Assembly: GCF_002007645.1 (NCBI RefSeq)
Contig: NZ_CP019791.1
Location: forward strand, 2,356,001 to 2,420,000
Direction of reading: 5' to 3'
Source of the DNA: Anaerohalosphaera lusitana
GTDB lineage: Bacteria > Planctomycetota > Phycisphaerae > Sedimentisphaerales > Anaerohalosphaeraceae
Length of the DNA stretch: 64,000 bases
Below, one piece after another: positions 43,583-52,984 of the stretch. Below the pieces are notes generated by a model. That model was not told the origin of the DNA and did not search any database. It saw only the letters and a list, made by a program, of their open reading frames with translations. The position numbers were made by a program, and so were the translations under genes. How positions within the stretch are numbered: position 1 is the first letter of the stretch; every line of letters begins with the position of its first letter.

Positions 43583-44413
43583 TTATGTACCAGCTTCTGT
43601 TAGAGAGTTATCCTTCTCATCTGTCGTGTATTGCTGTAGCTGAGCCGTAGGCGAAGCGGAAGCAATGCACGAGGCGGCGAACTCGGCCGGGGTCGCGTAG
43701 TCCAGCCCGCTGTGCGGCCGATGGTTATTATATTCCATCCGCCACTGTTCGACAATCACTTTCGCTTCCTTAACCGAGTAAAACAATTCACGATTGAGCA
43801 CCTCATCTCTGAACTTGCCGTTGAACGATTCTATAAAGCCGTTTTCCCACGGCTGACCCTTCTCGATATAAAGCGTTTCGACGTTCTTTTTGCCGAGCGT
43901 CTTCTTGATCGCATGGGCCACAAATTCCGGCCCATTGTCGCTGCGTATAAATCCAGGCACGCCTCGGACCGCAAACAAGTATTCCAGCGTTTCAACCACA
44001 TCGCCCGACTTGATCGACCTGCCTACTTCTATCGTAAGCGACTCACGCGTGAACTCATCGAGCACCGTGAGAAACTTCAGGCTGCGCCCGTCCTCGCTCT
44101 GGTCGCTGACGAAATCATACGTCCAGACATGGTCCTTGTACTCGGCCTTTTGCACGCTGCAGCTGTTGTCGCTGTTGCCTTTCGATTTTCGCCCTTTGCG
44201 TCTGTGATGCACTTGTAACGCTTCCTTTCGCCATATTCGTTGAACTCGTTTGTGATTCACACGCCAGCCATGCTGACGAAGCTTGGCCGTTATAAACCTG
44301 TAGCCGTAGCACTGGTGTTCCTTTGCCAGCTCGATTATCTTGCTAGTCAGTGCCGTGTTCGTTGGCTGTTGCTGAGGTTTATACCGCTGGCTCGCTCGCG
44401 GCTGACCTATCAC
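43583..44413 (-). CDS. IS3-family transposase OrfB (copy 2)
   Basis: The 276-residue frame has an intact DDE core (VWTYDFVSDQ, FIRSDNGPEF, NGFIESFNGKFRDE) and only a handful of residue differences from copy 1 (for example KSKG and AHAIKKTLGKK). Both copies appear complete and potentially active. Confidence 0.9.
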   Translation of the reverse strand: MIGQPRASQRYKPQQQPTNTALTSKIIELAKEHQCYGYRFITAKLRQHGWRVNHKRVQRIWRKEALQVHHRRKGRKSKGNSDNSCSVQKAEYKDHVWTYDFVSDQSEDGRSLKFLTVLDEFTRESLTIEVGRSIKSGDVVETLEYLFAVRGVPGFIRSDNGPEFVAHAIKKTLGKKNVETLYIEKGQPWENGFIESFNGKFRDEVLNRELFYSVKEAKVIVEQWRMEYNNHRPHSGLDYATPAEFAASCIASASPTAQLQQYTTDEKDNSLTEAGT

Positions 44414-44487
44414 CTTGCATGCCCGACGCTCGGATACGGCCAGACTCTTTTGAACATGCCTGGCCGATTTGCGTCTCCGGGCCGGGC

Positions 44488-44766
44488 TCAGTAATTTCCC
44501 GAAAGCGCCTCCTTGAGGATGGCGTTGTCCAGTGCCTGGTCGGCAACGAGCTTTTTGAGCTGAGCGTTCTCTTTTTGCAGGGCCTTGAGCTGCTTGACCT
44601 GGTCGAGCTTCATGCGGCCGTACTGCTTGCGCCAGTTGTAGTAGGTCGCCTCGCTGATGCCCAGCTCACGGCAGGCCTGCTGGACCGTACCGCCGGAGCC
44701 GATTACAGCATCCGCCTGACGGAGCATCTTTACGATCTGTTCGGGACTGTGATTCTTGCGTTTCAT
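44488..44766 (-). CDS. IS3-family transposase OrfA (copy 2)
   Basis: The 92-residue product is identical to OrfA of copy 1, with the ELGISEATYYNWRKQYG helix-turn-helix. The overlap with the OrfB frame for -1 frameshifting is conserved. Confidence 0.92.
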   Translation of the reverse strand: MKRKNHSPEQIVKMLRQADAVIGSGGTVQQACRELGISEATYYNWRKQYGRMKLDQVKQLKALQKENAQLKKLVADQALDNAILKEALSGNY

Positions 44767-44849
44767 AAGAGCATCCTTTCCATAAAAACTAACAAATTAT
44801 AACGGATACTCTCTAATCAGCAACGGTACAGTTTTTCGGGGTCAAGCCA

Positions 44850-44853
44850 TTAC
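44850..44853. repeat. Target-site duplication ttac, right copy (IS3 copy 2)
   Basis: This matches 43564-43567. The kinase frame resumes directly after it. Confidence 0.85.
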
Positions 44854-45396
44854 GGTTCATAGTATGCTCAAGAGCATTTGCTCTCGGCTCGAATCTATGG
44901 CCCAAAAAAAGAATCTGGAGTTTAAAATTAACTACAATAGCGGATATCGGGAAGTTGAGGCTGTGCCTGACCAGATTGGAATTGTACTGCGATGTTTGCT
45001 GGAAAATGCTGCTAAGTACTCATTCAATGGAAAACCAAACGATAAACGAAAAATTAGTGTGAGATTCAATAATGTTTATCTTGGTGAGAAAAGAGCATTA
45101 GAGATTTCAATTCAGAACTATGGATGCCCAATCAGTTTGGAAGAGGCAAGCTCGCGTCGTATTTTCCAGTTGGGCTATAGAGGAGAATACAGTGGTGAGG
45201 GTGGAAGGCAGGGCACGGGCACTGGTCTATATTTGGTTGACCGAATTACAACCGCACACAAAGGTAGAATAGATGTACATTCCAAACCTGATGGTCCAGC
45301 AGAGAACAATCAAGCCGTTAATACATTCGTTTTAACCTGGCCTAGGTACTTCCAGGAATAGCAAATATAGTTTTATTCTAGCTAATGCAGGTGATA

Positions 45397-46362
45397 TTAC
45401 CCGACCTGGCGTTTTTGGAACAGGGCTATTGCGAAGGCTAGGATTCCGGAGGTGTAGAGGGTTGCGTATAGTGCGGTCATGCCGAGGTAGTTTGCTGGTA
45501 CTGAGCTGTCTTCGTAGATTGCGTCGCTGATCCAGAATGCCTGCAGGTCGGGGAAGACCATCCTGCCGATCTGTGCCCACCAGTGCTGGTCGACGAATCG
45601 GCCGAAGGCCCAGCCGTTGATCAGGCCCACGAGAAAAATTACGATACAGAATATCAGTGTAAGTACGATGTTGAAGCGGGTTGAGAACATCACCGCAAGG
45701 GCGATGAGGATCATAACGGCGAGGAAAAGCAGGACTGATGCGTTGAGATCGAACAGGGTGAAGCCGTTGTGGGAGGGGTTAAATTCCCAGTGGCGGTCGA
45801 TAAAAAACAGAAATGCCATGCCTATGGTGCTGAAAAGGGCGGTGAGAAGTATGGCGGTGGAGGTGAATGACCAGTCGTAACTGTAGTTGAAGAAAGCACT
45901 TAGGAGCAGTGCCAGAACCGCGACGGAGGCGGCGACGGTGATGACGGTCCAGTCGTGGGTGTCGGAGGCGGTTTCGAGTACGCCGTGCCTTATGGAGAGG
46001 AACATCGCGATGGTGCCGATATAATGGGCGAGCCCAACGGCCGATAATACCCCCAGGAACTTGCCAATAATAAAGGATGGGCGGCGTACGGGCTTGGATA
46101 GGACGGTGGTGATGGTCTTGGAATCTATCTCTTCTGCGACCGCACCGGAAGCTGAAAAAATGGCGATGAACAAACCCGTCAAAAACAGCGTAGAAAGGCC
46201 AATCTCGCGGAGGAGCTTTATATCCTCGTCCAGCGTATACATCGCAATTGACGGACTTAGTACGAACAAAAACAGCGCGAATGCGAGTATAACGGCATAC
46301 ACTGGTTGTCGAATGGTTTCAACGAACGTGTTTTTGGCTATGATAGAGACTTTTTTGATCAC
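45397..46362 (-). CDS. ABC-2 type exporter permease
   Basis: The 321-residue protein has about six membrane helices and the early motif IDSKTITTVLSKPVRRPSFI followed by GKFLGVLSA. This matches the ABC-2/NosY-like permease family. A related motif (KQIYLILSKPVHRFQIVCGK) occurs in the permease at 54261-55631, so the two are paralogues. No ATPase gene is next to it. The nearest is at 52985-54268, in the divergent operon, and could serve both. The transported substrate is not known. Confidence 0.85.
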   Translation of the reverse strand: MIKKVSIIAKNTFVETIRQPVYAVILAFALFLFVLSPSIAMYTLDEDIKLLREIGLSTLFLTGLFIAIFSASGAVAEEIDSKTITTVLSKPVRRPSFIIGKFLGVLSAVGLAHYIGTIAMFLSIRHGVLETASDTHDWTVITVAASVAVLALLLSAFFNYSYDWSFTSTAILLTALFSTIGMAFLFFIDRHWEFNPSHNGFTLFDLNASVLLFLAVMILIALAVMFSTRFNIVLTLIFCIVIFLVGLINGWAFGRFVDQHWWAQIGRMVFPDLQAFWISDAIYEDSSVPANYLGMTALYATLYTSGILAFAIALFQKRQVG

Positions 46363-46510
46363 GGGATTTTTCCTGAAATTAGTTCTACACTTAAAGGCGT
46401 CCTATTGTTATATTACGCCCTAATTAATTTGTAAAGAACCGCTGACGCTTAAAGTAGTATTTGTTACAGCTTTTCGCAAAAGATTGTTCACAGTAGTTGG
46501 GAATTGAGAT

Positions 46511-48571
46511 ATGAAGGTATCGTCCAAACGGGCAGAACATGTATCGATCGCTGGTCTGGTACTCAGCGTGGTCTTCTTCGTCACTTCGATCCTGGTCGGT
46601 GCGATAAATCAATCGTTCGCGGCGCATGCTTTGAGCTGGCAGATACTCGGAGGAGGTCTGATCTGGCTTGTGCTGATCATTCTGTTCCATCAGCGGAGCC
46701 TGGCTGAGCAGGAAAAGCTGGACATGGCTCAGATGGAAGCGGATTCGGATTCGGGGACCATATTCCAGGGGGGCAGCGGCAGGGTCGAGCTGATGGCTGT
46801 ACACCAGAAGCGGCTCGCTGTGCTGGAGAAATGGTTTTTGCCCGCATTTTCGGTTGTGATCGCACTGTATCATATTGGTATAGGGATATATCTGGCGACG
46901 AATGTGCCTGCTCAGCAGGACATCGATCTGATCAATCCGCAGCTTGCGGCAGTCTTTATGGCGCTGGTTGCGTTTTTGAGCTTTTTGATCTCGCGTTTTG
47001 CGACCGGGATGAGCGTGGAGAACGAATGGCGTCCTATCCGTGCGGGCGGGAGCAGTTTTCTCGCGACGGCGGTTCTGGCGTTTGGTCTGGCGGTTTGTTT
47101 CGGTTTTGCGAATTTCCGCATTATCGGACCTGTATTTGTTTTCGGCTGGGTTATCCCGGTTCTGATCATTGTGCTTGGTGTTGAGACGGCGATAGCGAGT
47201 GTTCTTGATTTTTACCGTCCGAGGCGCAAGGGCGAAGTGCTGGGGATGTCTTTTGACAGCCGGCTGCTGGCGATCTTTAATGAGCCTGGCGGTTTTCTGC
47301 ATACGTTTACGAGTGCACTGGACTATCAATTCGGGTTTAAGGTTTCGCAGACATGGTTCTATCGTCTGCTGGAGAAGGCGATCATTCCTCTGTTCCTGTT
47401 CTTTGTGCTCACTCTTTATGCGTTGAGCAGCATTGTGATAGTGAATCCTGGTGAGCAGGCGATCATCGAGCATTTCGGGTCTTTCGAGAACGGCGGTCGG
47501 CTTGTCGGGCCTGGTATGACTTTGAAGCTGCCGTGGCCTTTTGATCAGGCATACGTTCATCCCACTTCCAAAATTCAGCAGATCAGTGTCGGGTTCGTTC
47601 CGCTGGACGATGATGCAGGGCCTAAGCCGCTGCTGTGGGGGATGGAGCATTATGAGGAAGAGTTCAATCTTCTCACGGCTGCTCAGCAGTACGGCGGCAG
47701 CGGGAATGAAGGAGATGACGGCGCGCCGCCGATCGGGCTGGTGCGGGCCGCGGTGCCTATTCAGTACCGGGTTAATGATCTGAAATCATTCATGTACAAT
47801 CATAAGGATGCTAAGAAGACGCTTGAGGCCATCTGCTACCGTGAAGTAGTGAAGTATGCGGCTCAGTCGACGATCGAAACCGATGTTTCTTCTGTGGAAG
47901 GTGATCGGGAGAGTCTGCTTGGTGCGGGTCGTTCAGGTGCTGTTTCGTATCTCACGGATGCGATACAAAAAGCGGCGAATGAGGCTGAGCTCGGTGTTGA
48001 GATCGTGTTTGTCGGGCTGCAGGGCGTTCATCCGCCGCCTGAGCTTGCGAAGGATTATGAGGCGGAGGTGGGCGCGGTTCAGGATCAGCAGACGAATATT
48101 CTGTTGGCGCAGGCAGGGCGCAACAGGGCCCTGACCAGTCTGGCCGGTTCGATCGCCGAGGCGGAAGAGCTGTATGACTTTGCACGTAAATACGCTGTGG
48201 CTAAAGAAGAGGACGACCGGGAGGCTGTGCTGGAGTATGGTGAGAAGCTGAAGGAACTGTTCCTGACATCGGAAGGTGAGATATTCAAGAAGCTCAGAGA
48301 GGCGAAGAGCTATGCGTTTGAGAAGGCGACGCTTGCTGAGGCGACTGGTACGAGGTTCGAGGGACAGCTAAAGGCTTATCAGGCTTCGCCGGAGATCTAC
48401 AGGAAGCTGCAGAGGCTTATAGTGCTTGAGGAAGCCCTGCAGAAGATAAGGAAGTATGTGATTGCGGCAGATCAACAGGACTCGGAGGTGTTTGTGCTGG
48501 ATCTCAAGGAAGCGCTGACACCGGGGCTGATGGATATGTCGGTTGATGAGATGTTAGCGGAAGATCAGTAA
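46511..48571 (+). CDS. SPFH/Band 7 protein, HflK-like, with a multi-pass N-terminal membrane domain
   Basis: The 686-residue protein has an N-terminal half of about 300 residues with several membrane helices. A further helix (about 295-315) then leads into an SPFH domain starting VIVNPGEQAIIEHFGSF. This is followed by GMTLKLPWPFDQAYVHP and a helical C-terminal region. The SPFH part resembles HflK, which with HflC forms a cage around FtsH in proteobacteria. The long membrane domain is not part of classic HflK. It is the first of three consecutive SPFH genes and starts 62 bases upstream of the next. No ftsH gene is in the window. Confidence 0.8.
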   Translation: MKVSSKRAEHVSIAGLVLSVVFFVTSILVGAINQSFAAHALSWQILGGGLIWLVLIILFHQRSLAEQEKLDMAQMEADSDSGTIFQGGSGRVELMAVHQKRLAVLEKWFLPAFSVVIALYHIGIGIYLATNVPAQQDIDLINPQLAAVFMALVAFLSFLISRFATGMSVENEWRPIRAGGSSFLATAVLAFGLAVCFGFANFRIIGPVFVFGWVIPVLIIVLGVETAIASVLDFYRPRRKGEVLGMSFDSRLLAIFNEPGGFLHTFTSALDYQFGFKVSQTWFYRLLEKAIIPLFLFFVLTLYALSSIVIVNPGEQAIIEHFGSFENGGRLVGPGMTLKLPWPFDQAYVHPTSKIQQISVGFVPLDDDAGPKPLLWGMEHYEEEFNLLTAAQQYGGSGNEGDDGAPPIGLVRAAVPIQYRVNDLKSFMYNHKDAKKTLEAICYREVVKYAAQSTIETDVSSVEGDRESLLGAGRSGAVSYLTDAIQKAANEAELGVEIVFVGLQGVHPPPELAKDYEAEVGAVQDQQTNILLAQAGRNRALTSLAGSIAEAEELYDFARKYAVAKEEDDREAVLEYGEKLKELFLTSEGEIFKKLREAKSYAFEKATLAEATGTRFEGQLKAYQASPEIYRKLQRLIVLEEALQKIRKYVIAADQQDSEVFVLDLKEALTPGLMDMSVDEMLAEDQ

Positions 48572-48632
48572 CGGCTGGTAAAGTAAGCTGGTAAACATAG
48601 TTTGTGGTGATATACATTAGGAATTTCATAAA

Positions 48633-49571
48633 ATGAAGAATCTTTGGATTATCGTTCTGGTATTTTTGATCGTGGGTGTGCTGGGTCTTTACTGGTTCAG
48701 TTTTCAGGTACGTGAGACAGAGACCGTGGTCGTTACCCGTTTTGGTGAGCCTGTGCGTACGATCTCCGAGCCGGACTGGTATATGAAATGGCCGGTGCCG
48801 ATCAATAAGGTGCACAGGTTTGACAGCCGGAACCATTTCTTTGAGCTGGACCTGGAGCAGACGAATACGAGGAACGGCGAGCCGATCCTTGTGACGAGTT
48901 ATGTTGTCTGGAGGATCAGCGATCCGCAGAAATTTCTTGAGTCCGTCGAGAACGAAAGGGAAGCTGAGACGCAGCTTGAGAGCCTGGTTCGCGATGCGCA
49001 GAATAAGGTAGTCGGTCAGTATTCGTTCAGTGAATTCGTGAACTCGGATCCCGAGAAGATCAAGTTCAACGAGATCGAGCAGGAAATGCTTGCAAGGCTC
49101 GATCAGGCAGAGACTGATTACGGTATAGACATTACGAAGGCCGGCATCAAGCGGCTGGGTGTGCCTGAGTCGGTTACGCAGAAGGTCTTTGACCGTATTC
49201 GTGCGGATCGTGAGAGGCGCATTGCCAAGATCATCGCTGACGGTGAAGCTGCGGCGGGCAAGATCCGTGCTGATGCTGAATCGAAGCGGACCGAGCTTCT
49301 GGCGATCGTGGAAGCGGAAGCTAAGGCGATCAAGGGTCGCGGTGATGCGGAAGCGGCGAAGTATTATAAGATGCTCGAAGAGGACCCGCAGCTTGCTATG
49401 TTTTTACGTGATCTGGAAGCGCTGAAGAAGATCCTGAAGCAGAAATCCACGATCGTTCTTGGTGCCGACAGTGATCCGCTGAAGCTGCTCAAGGGTCTGC
49501 CTGAGCTCGACCTGCCCGAGGCGGAAGAGCAGAGCGAGGATGCTGTGGCTGCAGACGGACAGAGCAGCTAG
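48633..49571 (+). CDS. SPFH/Band 7 protein, HflC-like
   Basis: The 312-residue protein has one N-terminal membrane helix (about 4-22) and an SPFH domain (VVVTRFGEPVRTISEPDWYM). A long helical stretch (about 180-240) rich in Ala, Glu and Arg, with repeated GEAAAGKIRADAESKRTELL-type segments, completes the Band 7 pattern. Length and arrangement match HflC. An acidic tail (AEEQSEDAVAADGQ) is unusual. It lies between two HflK-like genes, suggesting a hetero-oligomer of three SPFH subunits. Confidence 0.87.
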   Translation: MKNLWIIVLVFLIVGVLGLYWFSFQVRETETVVVTRFGEPVRTISEPDWYMKWPVPINKVHRFDSRNHFFELDLEQTNTRNGEPILVTSYVVWRISDPQKFLESVENEREAETQLESLVRDAQNKVVGQYSFSEFVNSDPEKIKFNEIEQEMLARLDQAETDYGIDITKAGIKRLGVPESVTQKVFDRIRADRERRIAKIIADGEAAAGKIRADAESKRTELLAIVEAEAKAIKGRGDAEAAKYYKMLEEDPQLAMFLRDLEALKKILKQKSTIVLGADSDPLKLLKGLPELDLPEAEEQSEDAVAADGQSS

Positions 49572-49632
49572 AGAACTGTGTCTGTTGAAGAATAGCTGGG
49601 AAATGCAAACGGAATAAGCTGAGAGCTTTTAT

Positions 49633-50901
49633 ATGAGTGACAAAGATATTAAACAGAATGAGGCCCAGATCGAGGCTGAAGAGGCGCGTCCGGTAGAGAA
49701 CGATCCGGGTATGGAATCGTTGAAGAATGCGCTGGCGAAGACGTTCGTGGTTCTCAAGGTGATCATGGCGTTTGTGATCGTTGCGTTTATCGCTTCGGGT
49801 GTGTTCAGCGTTGAGCAGAACGAGCGGGCGATAAGACTTCGTTTCGGTGCGGTCACGGGTGATATACTCGAGCCGGGGCTTCACTGGGCGTTTCCGGAGC
49901 CTATCGATGAGATCGTTGTTCTGCCGGTGACGAAGAGCCAGACGCTCGAGATAGACAAGCTGTGGTACAATGAGACTGAACGTGAAAAGCTGACCGGTAA
50001 CAAGCGAAGGCCGGGTCCGACGCTCAATCCGCTGGAAGATGGATACTGTCTTACGCGGAACGAGAACGTGGTTGGGTCGACCGGCGGCGATTATAACATC
50101 GTGCACTCGAAATGGATGCTGACGTACACTATTGATTATCCTGAGAAGTTTTTCAGGAACGTCTATGTTGCTGAGGCAAAGCCGGGGCAGGATGTTCTTG
50201 CGGTCATGCAGGACAGTATCGAGCCGATGCTCGAAGCGCTTACGATGGACGCGATCACGGCGACACTGCTGCAGTATACCATTGATGATGCTATCGTGAG
50301 TAAGAGCAGTATTTCCGAGGATGCGGCGATGCTGCTGCAGGAGAAGCTGAATGACATCGACACGGGTATTGACGTGGAGAGCCTTCGTGTGGCGGGTCAG
50401 ATCACGTGGCCGAGGCAGGTGGATCAGGCGTTCCAGCGATCGAATCAGGCTAAGCAGGAAAGCGATGCTATGATCAGCCAGGCTCGCGGTTATGCAAGGC
50501 GTATTCTGAGCGAGACGGGCGGGGCCGGTGCAGAGACGATCCTTGCGGATTTGCAGGGAGATGAGCTCGACGGCGAACAACGGGCGGAGCTTCTAACGCA
50601 GTTGGCTGGTAAGAGCCAGGAAGTTATTGCGGATGCAAGGGCGCACAAGACGAATATCGTCGAGGCCGCAAAGGCCAACGCAAACTATCTAACTCAGTTG
50701 CTTCCTGAGTACAGGAAACGTCCCGAGCTGGTACTGCAGCGGATCTATCAGGATGCCGTTGAGGAAGTGCTCGATAACGCTCAGGAGAAGATCATCGTTC
50801 AGCCCGGCAAAGAGGGCACGGACAGGCAGTTGCGTATTCTCATAAATCGGGACCCGGCGAGAGTCCGCAACAATGATGATGAGCAGGGGCAAGGCAGGTA
50901 A
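49633..50901 (+). CDS. SPFH/Band 7 protein, HflK-like
   Basis: The 422-residue protein has an acidic cytoplasmic N-terminus of about 40 residues and a membrane helix (about 40-62). Its SPFH domain starts FSVEQNERAIRLRFGAVTGD and includes EPGLHWAFPEP. A long helical tail follows. It is a closer match to canonical HflK in size than the 686-residue protein. It follows the HflC-like gene by 61 bases and precedes the metal ATPase by 65. Confidence 0.85.
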   Translation: MSDKDIKQNEAQIEAEEARPVENDPGMESLKNALAKTFVVLKVIMAFVIVAFIASGVFSVEQNERAIRLRFGAVTGDILEPGLHWAFPEPIDEIVVLPVTKSQTLEIDKLWYNETEREKLTGNKRRPGPTLNPLEDGYCLTRNENVVGSTGGDYNIVHSKWMLTYTIDYPEKFFRNVYVAEAKPGQDVLAVMQDSIEPMLEALTMDAITATLLQYTIDDAIVSKSSISEDAAMLLQEKLNDIDTGIDVESLRVAGQITWPRQVDQAFQRSNQAKQESDAMISQARGYARRILSETGGAGAETILADLQGDELDGEQRAELLTQLAGKSQEVIADARAHKTNIVEAAKANANYLTQLLPEYRKRPELVLQRIYQDAVEEVLDNAQEKIIVQPGKEGTDRQLRILINRDPARVRNNDDEQGQGR

Positions 50902-50966
50902 CGTGGAAATGAGCGGGCGGTTCAAGCCCTGTTTCAAATACAGTTTTCAAAAGAGAACGGAAAAAG

Positions 50967-52925
50967 ATGGCGCATAAACACATAGGAATCAAAGAGCACG
51001 AACTGACTCACGAGCACCAGCACAGCACACAATTTGGTGTCAGTGTCGCATTATTCGGCACGCTTGCTGGTGGAATTCTTTTGCTCAATGCCGTGATCGC
51101 TCCATTGTTTTACGGTCAGGACAGTGCGGTCGCTGACCTCTGTGCGATGATCGGTGCGATCCTGCTGGGGCTGCCGGTAGTATGGCATGCCTTGAAATGT
51201 ATGCTGCACGGGCATATGCATATGGACGAGCTTGCGGCGCTTGCGATCGTGGCGGCTTTCGCGATGGGCGAGTACGTCGAGGCCGGTGCGGTGGCGTTTA
51301 TCATGCTGCTTGGTGAGCTGATGGAAACGAGGACGGCTCTGGGTGCCCGTGCGGCGATCGAATCGCTGATCAAGCTTACTCCTACCGTTGCGAATCGCGT
51401 CAAAGAGGACGGTTCGGAAGAAGAGGTAAAAGTTAGCAAGCTAAAGCCGGGCGACATTGTGCGTGTGCGTCCTGGTGACAATGTGCCGGTTGACGGTGAG
51501 ATCAAAAAGGGCATCAGCTCGCTGAACGAAGCGACGATCACGGGTGAGTCGCTGCCTGTGGATAAGGTGCCGGGCATGGGTGTGTTTGCAGGTACGACGA
51601 ATTTGACCGGTGCTCTGGATATTACCGTTACCAAGGCGGGCAAGGATACGACGCTTGGTAAGGTGCAGGAACTGATCATGGCTGCGGAGAAGACGCAGAA
51701 CCCGATCATGCGTATCATCGACAAGAACGTCAAGTGGTACATTCCGACCATTCTGATGATCGCGGGTATTATCTGGTTCTTCACGAAGGACATGAACCGT
51801 TCGATCGCGGCACTGGTTATCAGTTGTCCGTGTGCGTTGATACTGGCGACGCCTACCGCGATGGTGGCGGCGCTGAGTTCCGCGGCACGTCTGGGTATTC
51901 TGATCAAGAACGTTTCGATCCTGGAGATCGCGGGCAATATTACAGCTATTATTTTCGATAAGACGGGTACGCTGACGACGGGTCAGCTTTTCGTGACGCG
52001 TCTGGAGCCTGCAGATGGTGTTGAGCCATCGGAACTGCTCGAATTGGCTGCCAGTGCGGAACAGCTCAGTAAGCACCCGGCTGCAAGGGCGCTGCTCAAG
52101 CTGGCAAAAGAGGCGAATATCAAGCTCGATGGGCCGGAGGACTTCAAGGAAGTGCTCGGTAAGGGTGTGCAGGCCAAGGTTGGTGAGGCGAACGTAATAG
52201 TCGGTCGTGATACGTTCCTGAAGGACGAAGCTATAGATATCAGCGGTCTGCCCGATCCGATGATGCACGAGGAGCAGGGCTTCAGTACGCTGTATGTGGC
52301 CCGCAACGGTCAGTGCATTGGCTGGATAGGTATGCAGGATAAGGCTCGTCCGGAAGCACAGAAGGCAGTGGAAGAACTGTTCAGCACGGGTCTCAAACGG
52401 ATCACGATGCTTACTGGTGACCGCAAAGAGGTTGCCAACCGCGTATCTGCTGAGCTCGGGTGCACGGACTACAAGGCGCATTGTCTGCCGCAGGATAAGC
52501 TGGCGGTTGTGGAACGTGTCCGCAAGGACGGTCATACGGTAGCGGTAGTTGGTGACGGTATTAACGATGCACCGGCTCTTGCGGCAGGTGATCTGGGTAT
52601 CGCGATGGGTGCTGCGGGCAGTGACGTTGCGATCAATTCGGCTTCGATCGCGCTGATGAGTGACGATCTGCGGAGGCTGCCGTTCCTGGTACAGTTGTCG
52701 CGTAAGACTCGTACGGTGATCAATCAGAACCTGCTGTTCGGCATTATCTTCATCATTCTCGGTGTAAGTGCCTCGGCGGCGGGTCTGCTGCATGTAGTAC
52801 TGGCGGCAGTGCTTCACTTTGTAGGTTCACTGGTCGTCATCTTCAACAGTGCACGGCTGGTCAGGTACGGTGAGCATCTGGATGCACATATAGAAGAGAC
52901 GAACGAAATCCACAAGGCTGCGTAG
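50967..52925 (+). CDS. Heavy-metal P1B-type ATPase with CPC motif and His-rich N-terminus
   Basis: The 652-residue pump has the P-type ATPase core: the phosphorylated Asp331 in DKTGTLTTG, TGESLPVDK and GDGINDAPALA. Its membrane metal site is Cys-Pro-Cys (287-289, SCPCALI). Instead of an N-terminal heavy-metal-associated domain it has six His in the first 20 residues (AHKHIGIKEHELTHEHQHS) and a HGHMHM patch near 81-86. The last helices read LHFVGSLVVIFNSARL. The ion cannot be assigned safely; Zn, Cd, Cu and Co pumps share CPC. It sits between SPFH and ABC exporter genes. Confidence 0.92.
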   Translation: MAHKHIGIKEHELTHEHQHSTQFGVSVALFGTLAGGILLLNAVIAPLFYGQDSAVADLCAMIGAILLGLPVVWHALKCMLHGHMHMDELAALAIVAAFAMGEYVEAGAVAFIMLLGELMETRTALGARAAIESLIKLTPTVANRVKEDGSEEEVKVSKLKPGDIVRVRPGDNVPVDGEIKKGISSLNEATITGESLPVDKVPGMGVFAGTTNLTGALDITVTKAGKDTTLGKVQELIMAAEKTQNPIMRIIDKNVKWYIPTILMIAGIIWFFTKDMNRSIAALVISCPCALILATPTAMVAALSSAARLGILIKNVSILEIAGNITAIIFDKTGTLTTGQLFVTRLEPADGVEPSELLELAASAEQLSKHPAARALLKLAKEANIKLDGPEDFKEVLGKGVQAKVGEANVIVGRDTFLKDEAIDISGLPDPMMHEEQGFSTLYVARNGQCIGWIGMQDKARPEAQKAVEELFSTGLKRITMLTGDRKEVANRVSAELGCTDYKAHCLPQDKLAVVERVRKDGHTVAVVGDGINDAPALAAGDLGIAMGAAGSDVAINSASIALMSDDLRRLPFLVQLSRKTRTVINQNLLFGIIFIILGVSASAAGLLHVVLAAVLHFVGSLVVIFNSARLVRYGEHLDAHIEETNEIHKAA

Positions 52926-52984
52926 TGATTGCGGCAGTCGATTTTAGCTTGCGGTTTTTTTGATTTTCATATTTGAGGTGTTGC

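Larger units (their letters stand above)
43568..44849 (-). mobile_element. IS3-family element, copy 2
   Basis: This has the same length (1282 bases), ends and orientation as copy 1 at 41400-42681. Scattered point differences, such as the bases coding for SKG here versus TKG, show that the copies are not clonal. It sits in the histidine kinase gene, flanked by ttac on both sides. Confidence 0.93.
42870..45361 (+). pseudogene. Histidine kinase gene interrupted by the second IS3-family element
   Basis: The kinase begins at ATG 42870, overlapping the regulator stop. Its N-terminal domain is rich in cysteines (Cys45, 48, 58, 65 and 75; ICVMCKQL and SCDFNRHGTVRCPFG), possibly a metal- or redox-sensing domain. 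The phosphoacceptor His165 lies in ALSHQLLTPVQAV. The element at 43568-44849 splits the gene after residue 232. Removing it and one ttac copy gives an uninterrupted frame, RRVTVHSMLKSICSRL, continuing to the ATP-binding domain with N-box LLENAAKYS and G-box TGTGLYLVDR. The whole protein would have 401 residues with no membrane helix, so it was probably a cytoplasmic sensor. The broken gene is likely inactive. Confidence 0.85.

Noticed and set aside
41400..44849. Composite transposon made of the two IS3 copies
   Set aside because: The two copies have different target duplications (gaag and ttac), so they inserted separately; the DNA between them is the native operon, not cargo.
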